This document shows, piece by piece, positions 35,588 through 43,315 of a stretch of 64,000 nt of DNA (within the stretch, counting starts at the first letter, position 1; each line of letters opens with the position of its first letter). The stretch is taken from the NCBI GenBank assembly GCA_020636075.1, contig JACJYO010000001.1, positions 1 through 64,000 on the forward strand, in the 5' to 3' direction. Source of the DNA: Lewinellaceae bacterium (lineage in GTDB: Bacteria > Bacteroidota > Bacteroidia > Chitinophagales > Saprospiraceae). Both the position numbers and the translations under genes were made by a program. The notes under the pieces were generated by a model. It did no database searches. It was not told the origin of the DNA and saw only the letters and a program-made list of their open reading frames with translations.

Positions 35588-36553
35588 ATGTTTGAACAGA
35601 ATATTTTCCAAGGCCCCGGCACAGGTACTTTCACCACCCACACATTTGAAATCATTTTTATGCTCCTGGTTACTTTTCTGCTGGGAGTATGGTTGGGGTG
35701 GGTATTATGGAGCAAATATCGTCAGGAGGCAGAGCGCCTGCGGATAGAAAACGTAAGTCTGGACTCTACCGCAACGACACTCCGACAGGAAAACGAAGAT
35801 CTCAAGAAAAAGGTGGCTTCCCTTGAAAGTGAGCAAACATCGCTCGAAGGTCAGGTGCAAAATCAAAACTGGGATTTGGAAAAACTGCGCAATCAGCTAA
35901 CCGTTCAGGAAAGTGATCTTGAAAAATTGCAGGAACGAAACCGGCAACTGGAATCCGAACTTGGGCTTTCCATGGGTGCCGAAGGTACTACCACCGACGA
36001 CAACACAGCTGTTTCCACAGAGCCACTGCCAAGTGCGCCACTGGAAGAAGACCTTCCCGATCTGGAAACTGTCGCTGATGATGCCGGAGAATCTAAAGCC
36101 AATGCGGAAGTTATCGACCCCGAACCCGGGTTGCGCCCGCTGGATGAGTTAGAGTCGAACCCTGCCATACCCCCCCCCACCCCGGAAAGCATAGTGCCAA
36201 TGCCGGAGACTCCCGCAGAAAAACCTGCACCCAAATCTACATCAAGTGGAAAATCGACAGAATCTGTGATCGCTGCCGTTACAACAGGGCCGCGTGATGA
36301 CCTCAAAATTGTTGAAGGTATCGGGCCCAAAATTGAAGAGTTGTTATTCAACGCCGATATAACCACATATGGCCAATTAGCCGCCACCAGTGTGCAACAA
36401 CTTCAGGATATTCTGGATGCTGCAGGTTCCCGGTTTGCCATGCATGACCCGGGAACCTGGTCGGCACAGGCTTTGCTGGCCGCCAACGGCGAATGGGATA
36501 ATTTGAAAGCATATCAGGACTTTCTAAATGCCGGGAAACGTCCGGACAAATAA
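35588..36553 (+). CDS. Membrane-anchored coiled-coil protein with C-terminal helix-hairpin-helix
   Basis: A 321-residue protein. A membrane helix at about 20-42 is followed by a long coiled coil (about 45-127, heavy in E, Q, L and K) and an acidic, Pro-rich linker. The C-terminal helix-hairpin-helix type domain begins DDLKIVEGIGPKIEELLF and ends in ATSVQQLQDILDAAG and a further helical part. The GIGPKIEELL stretch is the usual HhH/L21-like motif that binds nucleic acid or mediates protein contacts. It follows the OmpA-like gene closely; a structural role at the envelope is likely, but the function is unknown. Confidence 0.8.
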   Translation: MFEQNIFQGPGTGTFTTHTFEIIFMLLVTFLLGVWLGWVLWSKYRQEAERLRIENVSLDSTATTLRQENEDLKKKVASLESEQTSLEGQVQNQNWDLEKLRNQLTVQESDLEKLQERNRQLESELGLSMGAEGTTTDDNTAVSTEPLPSAPLEEDLPDLETVADDAGESKANAEVIDPEPGLRPLDELESNPAIPPPTPESIVPMPETPAEKPAPKSTSSGKSTESVIAAVTTGPRDDLKIVEGIGPKIEELLFNADITTYGQLAATSVQQLQDILDAAGSRFAMHDPGTWSAQALLAANGEWDNLKAYQDFLNAGKRPDK

Positions 36554-36564
36554 TTCGAAATCCA

Positions 36565-37095
36565 ATGAAAATATGCATCGGTTTAGCTTTTTACTGCCTG
36601 CTGTGTTTGCCTGCCTCGGGTTTCGCTCAACAGGACTCATTGGTTCAAGCCGAAATTGATGCACAAATCTGGCGCCCGTTTATTCAAGCCTATAACTCCT
36701 TCGACGCCGATCGGTACAATGCATTACACACCGCCGATGTGCTGCGCGGCGGGCCGTGGGGGCTTGTAACCGGGGATGCCTATTTTCAGAATAATATCTC
36801 CCGGTTTGCCAAAAGCAAAGCCGCCGGTTTACAGCGAAAAATTGCTTTTACTTTTGAGCACCGGGTGCATCAGGATTCCGTTGCCTATGAGGTGGGTTAC
36901 TACCGGGTGGAGATATCGGAAAAAGCTTCCAATGCGCCTATAACTTCATACGGGCAGTTTCACGTTGTTTTAAAAAAGGTACAAGGCGGATGGAAAATTG
37001 CTCAGGACTGGGATGCCGGCAACTTGAATGGCGAGCGCATTACATCGGATGTTTTCATGAAACACGCAGCAAAAGGCATATACGAAAAGCCTTAA
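36565..37095 (+). CDS. Secreted NTF2-like (SnoaL/DUF4440) protein
   Basis: A 176-residue protein with a signal peptide (cut near GFAQQ) and an NTF2-like fold typical of the SnoaL/DUF4440 group. It has an N-terminal helix with FIQAYNSFDADRYNALHTADVL, a central strand pair, and the C-terminal HVVLKKVQGGWKIAQDWDAG strand. No catalytic role is assured; the pocket usually binds a small molecule. It runs in the same direction as the two genes before it and ends in a 4-bp overlap with the convergent DciA-like gene. Confidence 0.75.
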   Translation: MKICIGLAFYCLLCLPASGFAQQDSLVQAEIDAQIWRPFIQAYNSFDADRYNALHTADVLRGGPWGLVTGDAYFQNNISRFAKSKAAGLQRKIAFTFEHRVHQDSVAYEVGYYRVEISEKASNAPITSYGQFHVVLKKVQGGWKIAQDWDAGNLNGERITSDVFMKHAAKGIYEKP

Positions 37096-37382
37096 CGAAT
37101 AACCACTTCTTTGATCACCTCCTCACCCATTTCCTCGTTTAACAGGTTTTTGATTTTTTCTTTTGCAAACGAGAGTTCGTGTTTCAAGGGCGCCGAAAGT
37201 ATGGTAAGGTAAAGCGTGTTTTTGCGCATGCTGATGTTTGAAGTGTAGGTGGAAATCGTTTTTCCCATCAGTTTCTCCCACAACATTTTTATCCGTGTCT
37301 CATTAAGCTGCGGCTCAAGCCGGTATTGGCGAAGCATATTCTGCATAGCTTCCTGCAGCGAAATGTCATTTTTTTTCTTCAT
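37092..37382 (-). CDS. DciA-like DUF721 protein
   Basis: A 96-residue DUF721 protein. The family includes DciA, the loader or stimulator of the replicative helicase DnaB in bacteria without DnaC. The sequence opens with ISLQEAMQNMLRQYRLE and contains the typical LWEKLMGKTISTYT and LYLTILSAPLKHELSFAKEKI blocks, ending in EEVIKEVVIR. The start overlaps the 3' end of the MFS gene by 17 bp, so the two are probably co-transcribed. Confidence 0.85.
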   Translation of the reverse strand: MKKKNDISLQEAMQNMLRQYRLEPQLNETRIKMLWEKLMGKTISTYTSNISMRKNTLYLTILSAPLKHELSFAKEKIKNLLNEEMGEEVIKEVVIR

Positions 37383-38619
37383 CCCTGGCGCGTTTGGCTT
37401 GTTTCAATTGCAGGCTAATGTACGTTACCCAACCGAGAAAAATCGTGATTCCACCGGCCAAAATTGGGAAGGCGCCATTAATACTGTTCAGGTAGCCGGC
37501 AATGAGCGGCGGTACTAACTGGCCTACTGAAATCATGCTTTGATTGATCCCCAAAATCTCGCCCTGTTCCTGCGTGCTGGCCTGCCCGCTCACTACAGTG
37601 GTTAAGTTGGGGGAAGTTATTCCCTGGAACGTTGCAATTAACGGATTGATCCACATCACTGCCCAGGGGTTTTGCGGAATCAACACCAGTGGAATCGCGA
37701 TGGCAAGCAACAAGATCGAAAACTTCAGGATGCGCTGAGGGGCTACTTTTTTGGACAACTGACGCACGGTAACACCCTGGGTAAATACCAGCCAAATGCC
37801 CACCCAGGCGAATATTATCCCGATATCCTTTTCCGACATGCCAAACCGCTGCATAAGATAAACAGCGAAAAACTGTGTGAAAAAGGAGAACCCCAGAGAA
37901 AGCAAGAGCGATACCTGGAAGATCCCGCGCAAATTCGGAGAGGAAAATGCCTTTCGAATATTTGCCACACCGGATAAAAAACGAATGGCTGTTTCACGCC
38001 GCTTTTCCAGTGTTTCCGGAAACAAACGCCAAAGCAGAACAATATTGACAAGCGTCAACGCGGCAGTGAACCAAAATGGTGTGGCATGGTCAAACCAGTG
38101 CACCACTGAATCGTCGGCCAGCAACCCACCCAGAGCCGGTCCAAGAATAAATCCCAGGCCGAAAGCCATGCCGACTAATCCAAAATATTTGGGTCGCGAT
38201 TTGGGGTCATCGACAGTCAAATCCGAAATGGCAGAGTATACGATACTGATGTTTCCTCCGGTAAATCCCGGGAGCGCCCGGCTTAAAAAGAGGAGCGGCA
38301 AATTTTTGAGCAAAATTGCCGAGCCAAATAGCAGATAACCTACGAGGGTACCCAACAAGGAGATAACCAACATCGGGCGACGGCCATGCCGGTCCGACAA
38401 AGCGCCCAGTACCGGAGCGCCAAAAAATTGCATTAACGGATAAATTGCAATCAGATATCCATACAGCACTGACCGTTCTGCGATGCTTGTTTCAACGGGC
38501 AGGAAACTGGTAGTTGGCGAAATAAAAAGGGCCGGAAGTACAGGAATAATTATCCCCACCCCAAGCATATCCAGAAAAACCGTCAAAAAAATTGGCGCCA
38601 AAGGCGAGCGTTTCGACAT
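37366..38619 (-). CDS. MFS drug-type efflux transporter (TetA-like)
   Basis: A 417-residue, 12-helix major facilitator protein. The family motif A is visible as GALSDRHGRRPMLV between helices 2 and 3, and the first helix carries FLDMLGVGIIIPVLP, which is typical of the TetA/multidrug group. Charged loops separate the two halves at about residue 200. It is a proton-driven exporter; the substrate is unknown. I chose the ATG at 38619 because the hydrophobic part begins right after it and upstream codons would add an unlikely leader. Confidence 0.9.
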   Translation of the reverse strand: MSKRSPLAPIFLTVFLDMLGVGIIIPVLPALFISPTTSFLPVETSIAERSVLYGYLIAIYPLMQFFGAPVLGALSDRHGRRPMLVISLLGTLVGYLLFGSAILLKNLPLLFLSRALPGFTGGNISIVYSAISDLTVDDPKSRPKYFGLVGMAFGLGFILGPALGGLLADDSVVHWFDHATPFWFTAALTLVNIVLLWRLFPETLEKRRETAIRFLSGVANIRKAFSSPNLRGIFQVSLLLSLGFSFFTQFFAVYLMQRFGMSEKDIGIIFAWVGIWLVFTQGVTVRQLSKKVAPQRILKFSILLLAIAIPLVLIPQNPWAVMWINPLIATFQGITSPNLTTVVSGQASTQEQGEILGINQSMISVGQLVPPLIAGYLNSINGAFPILAGGITIFLGWVTYISLQLKQAKRARDEEKK

Positions 38620-38767
38620 TGCGCAGGTTTGCTTGTAAATCGAAAAAATACGCTTACGGGATCCCCCTTCAAAAGCGCACACAAAGAAACGCGGATTTGT
38701 GGCGTATTTTCACATCAAAGCATGAACTCACCCATAAAAAAGTGAAATCTTGCACCCTCCTGACTTT

Positions 38768-38775
38768 TACTTTTG
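38768..38775 (+). promoter_or_regulatory. -7 box of the nucleoside phosphorylase gene
   Basis: TACTTTTG fits the TAnnTTTG consensus and lies 44 bases before the start codon. A clear -33 TTTG at the right distance is not seen. Confidence 0.4.
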
Positions 38776-38818
38776 TTTAAGAACAAATAACCAGTAAAGA
38801 AAATTCTATCTGAGTATA

Positions 38819-39685
38819 ATGAAAATCCAGGACTCTGAACTGATTCTGAACAAAGACGGCAGTATTTACCACTTGAACCTCCTGCCCGAACAAATTGCAC
38901 CAATTATTATCACCGTAGGCGATCAAGACAGGGTTGCTATGGTGAGTCGCTATTTTGATCGCATTGAACATCAGGTGCGCAAACGGGAATTTGTCACGCA
39001 TACTGGCTGGCTGGGCAAAACACGGCTCAGTGTGTTATCAACAGGCATTGGGCCCGACAACATTGACATTGTCATGAATGAGCTGGATGCTCTGGTGAAC
39101 ATTGATTTGTACAGCCGGGAACTCCGGCCGACTCCGACAGCACTTACAATAATCCGCCTGGGAACAGCAGGAGGCCTGCAAGCGGAAGTGCCTGTGGATA
39201 ATTTTGTCGCTTCTACCGGAGGGATCGGTTTGGACGGGCTATTGCAGTTTTACAATGCCCCTGAACAACATCAACACCCCGTCGTTCAAGCCCTTCGCAA
39301 CCATTTTGCCGGGCGTTGGAATTTCCCGGTCGCTCCATATTATGCCGAAGCCGATCCAGAACTCCTGCAAACGTTTTCTTCGGGTTTTTATCAGGGATTT
39401 ACGGCTACGAATCCAGGATTTTATGGTCCGCAGGGGCGCCAATTGCGGGCGCCGGTCCAGATTCCGGAGTATCTCGATTTGCTCCAGAAATTTTCATTTG
39501 ATGGCACAACCATCCTGAATCTCGAGATGGAAACGGCTGCATTATTTGGTCTCAGCAAGTTGTTAGGGCACCGTGCAATTTCCCTGAGTGCCATAATTGC
39601 CAACCGCCCATTAAAAAAATTCAGTACTGATCCCCGTCGTGCTGTTCAAAAACTCATTGAGCAAGTTTTGGAAGCGATTGGTTAA
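38819..39685 (+). CDS. Nucleoside phosphorylase (uridine phosphorylase-like)
   Basis: A 288-residue member of the PNP/UDP phosphorylase family, which splits nucleosides with phosphate to release base and ribose-1-phosphate. Visible features are IIITVGDQDRVAMVS (phosphate-binding strand), VLSTGIGPDNIDIVMNEL, the IIRLGTAGGLQAEVPV glycine turn, and the NLEMETAALFGLSKLLGH motif whose Glu and Met contact the ribose. The ALRAISLSAIIANR-type tail completes the fold. The uridine specificity is a guess from overall similarity; purine or other bases cannot be excluded. Confidence 0.85.
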   Translation: MKIQDSELILNKDGSIYHLNLLPEQIAPIIITVGDQDRVAMVSRYFDRIEHQVRKREFVTHTGWLGKTRLSVLSTGIGPDNIDIVMNELDALVNIDLYSRELRPTPTALTIIRLGTAGGLQAEVPVDNFVASTGGIGLDGLLQFYNAPEQHQHPVVQALRNHFAGRWNFPVAPYYAEADPELLQTFSSGFYQGFTATNPGFYGPQGRQLRAPVQIPEYLDLLQKFSFDGTTILNLEMETAALFGLSKLLGHRAISLSAIIANRPLKKFSTDPRRAVQKLIEQVLEAIG

Positions 39686-39731
39686 ACAGAGACCGGCGCC
39701 TGGCGTTTTTTTAGATTATGTAAACTGCCAT

Positions 39732-39765
39732 TTTGTCATTTATCGGGCAAAAGGCAGTACCTTCG
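39732..39765 (+). promoter_or_regulatory. Promoter of miaB
   Basis: TACCTTCG at 39758-39765 is a common variant of the Bacteroidota -7 box. A TTTG at 39732-39735 lies 22 bases upstream as the -33 element. The miaB start codon is 24 bases downstream. Confidence 0.55.
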
Positions 39766-39788
39766 CGGCGCAAATTATTTAAACGGTT

Positions 39789-41225
39789 ATGTACGATAAC
39801 AATCCGACCTTAAACGGCCTGAAAACTATAGACGAAAGCAAGCAAGGCCAAATTCTCTTCAAAGAGCAATGGCAGGAACCCGGTATTTCCGGAGATAAAA
39901 AATTTTATATCGAAAGCTACGGTTGTCAGATGAACTTCTCCGACAGCGAAATCGTAGCGTCCATTCTTGCAGAGGTTGGCTTTGCACCTACACGCGATGT
40001 GGAAACGAGCGATCTTATCCTGATAAACACTTGTTCTATACGTGAAAAAGCCGAAGAAACGGTGCGCAAACGGCTCCGGGTATTCAATATTATCAAGCAA
40101 AATCGCCCAGGAACTAAAATTGGCATACTTGGATGCATGGCCGAGCGCTTAAAAAAGCAGTGGTTGGAACAGGAAAAACTTGTCGATCTGGTTGTCGGCC
40201 CCGATGCATACCGCGATCTGCCCAAATTAATTGGTGCCGCTGAAGATGGACACCGAATGGTCAATGTGTTGCTCAGTCGGGAAGAAACTTATGCGGATAT
40301 CAACCCGGTACGGTTGGAGTCCAACGGCGTTACCGCATTTATCAGCATCATGCGCGGGTGCGATAACATGTGCTCCTTTTGTGTTGTGCCGTTTACCCGT
40401 GGACGCGAACGTTCCCGCGACCCCTTCAGTATTGTAGCCGAAGCGGATAATTTATTCCAAAACGGTTATCGGGAAGTGACCCTGCTTGGGCAAAATGTCG
40501 ATTCCTACAAATGGAAGAACCCGGAAACCGATCAGCAAGTTGATTTTGCAGACTTACTGGAGATGGTTGCGCAGCTTAGCCCATTGCTTCGGGTCCGCTT
40601 TAGCACCAGTCATCCGAAAGACATGACGGACAAAGTGCTGCATACAATGGCGCGCTACGACAACATTTGCAAATACATCCACCTGCCTGTCCAATCCGGT
40701 AACAGCCGGGTGCTCGAACTAATGAACCGCACGTACGACCGGCCTTGGTACGAGCAACGCATTGCTGCGATCCGGCAGATATTGCCCGAAGCCGCTGTCT
40801 CCAGCGATATCATCGCCGGGTTCTGCACCGAAACAGAAGAAGAGCATCAGGATACGCTCAGTATCATGGAATGGGCCAATTTTTCCATGTCATACATGTT
40901 TTACTACTCGGAGCGGCCGGGCACCCTGGCAGCTCGAAAATATCCGGATGACATCCCTGAAGACGTTAAAAAACGCCGCCTGAACGAGATCATTCGCTTG
41001 CAGACCGCCATGAGCCTGCAACACAACCAAGCTGATATTGGAAAAACCTTCGAGGTGTTGATTGAGCGCGATTCCAGGAAATCAGATCAGGATTTTTGCG
41101 GCAGAAACTCTCAGAACAAGATGGTTGTTTTCCCTAAAAAAGCAGGGCTAAAGCCCGGAGATTATGTGCAGGTGGAAATTCACGATGCCACCAGCGCAAC
41201 GCTCCTGGGCCGTATCCAGTCATAA
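39789..41225 (+). CDS. miaB: tRNA-2-methylthio-N6-dimethylallyladenosine synthase
   Basis: A radical-SAM methylthiotransferase that adds a methylthio group to i6A37 in tRNAs reading UNN codons. It has 478 residues. The UPF0004 domain supplies the auxiliary cluster cysteines in SYGCQMNFSDSE, NTCSIREKAEE and LGCMAERLKKQ. The radical SAM motif is GCDNMCSFCVVPFTRGRERSR, with three Cys. A C-terminal TRAM domain starts near FEVLIERDSRKS and ends in YVQVEIHDATSATLLGRI. The TRAM domain and the QMNFSDSE signature favour MiaB over RimO or MtaB. It is followed 21 nt later by the EAD11 protein. Confidence 0.97.
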   Translation: MYDNNPTLNGLKTIDESKQGQILFKEQWQEPGISGDKKFYIESYGCQMNFSDSEIVASILAEVGFAPTRDVETSDLILINTCSIREKAEETVRKRLRVFNIIKQNRPGTKIGILGCMAERLKKQWLEQEKLVDLVVGPDAYRDLPKLIGAAEDGHRMVNVLLSREETYADINPVRLESNGVTAFISIMRGCDNMCSFCVVPFTRGRERSRDPFSIVAEADNLFQNGYREVTLLGQNVDSYKWKNPETDQQVDFADLLEMVAQLSPLLRVRFSTSHPKDMTDKVLHTMARYDNICKYIHLPVQSGNSRVLELMNRTYDRPWYEQRIAAIRQILPEAAVSSDIIAGFCTETEEEHQDTLSIMEWANFSMSYMFYYSERPGTLAARKYPDDIPEDVKKRRLNEIIRLQTAMSLQHNQADIGKTFEVLIERDSRKSDQDFCGRNSQNKMVVFPKKAGLKPGDYVQVEIHDATSATLLGRIQS

Positions 41226-41246
41226 AAAACTAACATCGATAAACAA

Positions 41247-41984
41247 ATGGAACCTGTAATCATTTCCCAAGTGAAAGAACACCTGGCCCAGGGTGATTTT
41301 GACAGTGCGCTTGAATTGCTGAACACTTTTGCTGAAACAAATTTTGAAGGCAGCAAGGCTCACAAACTGAAAAATGAAATCATTTATCTGAAAGGGCAGA
41401 TCGCAGAGGTTAAAAAAGCGGAGTCCCGCGGTTTGATCGCCTTCGAACAGGCTGAACGGAACCGCAATCAAATCCGCCTCTCCATGATCAGCCTCACCGA
41501 TGCGGTAGCTAGCAACGACGACTCGCACCCTGTCTTTTCGGACGATAGGCCACCGGCAAGTGGCGCACCGGTTGCTGCATCAGCTCCCGGCAATAACATT
41601 TACAAATACATCGTAGTGGGTATCGGCGCGATTGTGCTTTTCGTGATTGGCATCAGCATGTGCGACGACAGCCCCGAAAACGCCAGCACAGGCGATGGCA
41701 CCGAACTCACCACGGGTACTACGGATGATGGCGCTTTCGACGACCAGCAATCAGGCACTTGCTATCTCAAAACACTCGATGTGGTTGATTTGTTAGCAGA
41801 TGCAGACCCGAATGCCGAAACAGTTGGCACACTGCCGGCAAACGCCCAGTTTGAAATTTTACAAACTAAAAGCCAAATTGATGCTGACGGCGAATTTGAG
41901 TTTCACCTCATACAAACGGATGATGGACAGGGATGGGTGGAACACAATGACAACCTGATTCGCCTCAGTCCAGGTTGCAATTAA
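41247..41984 (+). CDS. EAD11-transmembrane-SH3-like protein
   Basis: A 245-residue protein in three parts. Residues 1-88 form a helical domain that fits effector-associated domain 11: VKEHLAQGDFDSALELLNTF, then LKNEIIYLKGQIAEVKKAE and SRGLIAFEQAERNRNQIRLS. A membrane helix lies at 119-138. An extracytoplasmic SH3-like domain follows at 172-240 (TLDVVDLLADADPNAETVGTLPANAQFEIL and WVEHNDNLIRL). EADs are homotypic adaptor domains that link NACHT-type switches to effectors; here one sits inside the membrane-anchored half of a protein with a wall- or ligand-binding outer domain. It lies directly before a sigma54 activator gene (8-nt gap). The EAD11 call is by eye. The NACHT protein at 8755 has the same type of domain. 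Confidence 0.7.
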   Translation: MEPVIISQVKEHLAQGDFDSALELLNTFAETNFEGSKAHKLKNEIIYLKGQIAEVKKAESRGLIAFEQAERNRNQIRLSMISLTDAVASNDDSHPVFSDDRPPASGAPVAASAPGNNIYKYIVVGIGAIVLFVIGISMCDDSPENASTGDGTELTTGTTDDGAFDDQQSGTCYLKTLDVVDLLADADPNAETVGTLPANAQFEILQTKSQIDADGEFEFHLIQTDDGQGWVEHNDNLIRLSPGCN

Positions 41985-41991
41985 TTTAAAT

Positions 41992-43284
41992 ATGGCAAAT
42001 CAACTTCAAAATATTAAAGCGCGGTTTGGTATTGTGGGCGCTTCGGCCTTACTCGACGCCGCCCTTGAAACTGCCATCCGCGTTGCACCGACGGATCTTT
42101 CCGTATTGATTATGGGGGAAAGTGGTGTTGGTAAAGAAGTTTTTTCAAAAATCATTCATGCGCTTAGCACGCGCAAACACAACGAATTTATAGCCGTCAA
42201 TTGCGGCGCCATTCCTGAAGGTACGATCAATTCAGAGCTGTTTGGTCACGAAAAAGGCTCGTTCACCGGAGCCGTAAGCGACCGCAAAGGATATTTTGAA
42301 ACGGTAAACGGCGGGACAATTTTTCTGGATGAAATTGCCGAAATGCCCCTCGACACCCAATCGTACCTTTTGCGCGTACTTGAATCCGGCGAATTCCTGC
42401 GAGTAGGCTCTTCCAAAGTGCAAAAAACCGATGTACGGGTAATAGCAGCCACCAATGTCGACCTGGAAGAACGGGTCCGGAAAGGCAAATTCCGGGAGGA
42501 TTTATACTACCGACTGAGCACAGTCCCAATTCGGGTGCCCGCGCTAAAAGACCGGCGAGAAGACATCCCGGTGCTCTTCCGCAAATTTGCATTTGATTTT
42601 GCGGAGAAGTACCGCATGGATCCCATTCGTTTGAGTCCGCAGGCACAATTCACTTTGGAAACCTATCGCTGGCCCGGTAATATCCGGGAACTCAAAAATG
42701 TCGCGGAACAACTTTCCGTTTTGTCTGAAGAACGGGACATTACTGAAGAAGCGCTGCTTCAACAAATGCCGCACCTGTTCTCCAGAAACCTGCCGGCAAT
42801 TACAGGGCGTAATGGCAGTTCGGGTCGCAATGGTAATGACTTTCAGGAACGTGAAATCTTCTACAAGTTGTTGGTCGATATGAAAACCGATCTCAACGAC
42901 CTGAAGGCATTGTTCTTTGAACTCATCAATCGCAACAACCTGCAAATGCCCGATCTCAGTGGCTTTGGCGGATTGCGGCCGGGACTTAATTTTCCACATT
43001 CAGAGCAGCAACTTTCTCACCCGGAGGATCATGACTATAGCGAAGCAACTGACCATCCGGCTGATTCAAGAAAAGTAATGCCTATTATTCTTGAACCCAG
43101 TAAAACCGGAGGTGGTTATGAACGGACGGATGTCGAAGATGCACCATTGGCAATGGATGAAATCGAAAAAGAAGCTATCAAACGCGCCTTGAAAAAGTAC
43201 AATGGCCGACGTAAAGAAGCGGCCGAAGAGTTAAAGATTTCCGAACGCACCCTCTATCGCAAAATAAAACAGTACAATTTATAA
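41992..43284 (+). CDS. Sigma54-interacting transcriptional activator
   Basis: A 430-residue bacterial enhancer-binding protein without a receiver domain. The AAA+ domain covers about 15-255 and has Walker A GESGVGKE (42-49), the sigma54-contact loop as GSFTGA (89-94) rather than GAFTGA, Walker B GGTIFLDEIAEM (107-118) and the WPGNIRELKN arginine-finger/sensor region. A variable linker of about 130 residues follows, and a C-terminal Fis-type helix-turn-helix (AIKRALKKYNGRRKEAAEEL, then ISERTLYRKIKQY). It should activate RpoN-dependent promoters. With no sensing domain, its activity is probably set by expression or by partner binding. Downstream of the EAD11 protein with an 8-nt gap, it is likely in the same operon. 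Confidence 0.93.
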   Translation: MANQLQNIKARFGIVGASALLDAALETAIRVAPTDLSVLIMGESGVGKEVFSKIIHALSTRKHNEFIAVNCGAIPEGTINSELFGHEKGSFTGAVSDRKGYFETVNGGTIFLDEIAEMPLDTQSYLLRVLESGEFLRVGSSKVQKTDVRVIAATNVDLEERVRKGKFREDLYYRLSTVPIRVPALKDRREDIPVLFRKFAFDFAEKYRMDPIRLSPQAQFTLETYRWPGNIRELKNVAEQLSVLSEERDITEEALLQQMPHLFSRNLPAITGRNGSSGRNGNDFQEREIFYKLLVDMKTDLNDLKALFFELINRNNLQMPDLSGFGGLRPGLNFPHSEQQLSHPEDHDYSEATDHPADSRKVMPIILEPSKTGGGYERTDVEDAPLAMDEIEKEAIKRALKKYNGRRKEAAEELKISERTLYRKIKQYNL

Positions 43285-43315
43285 TTCAAACAACCTTTTT
43301 ATCCCTTACATACAC

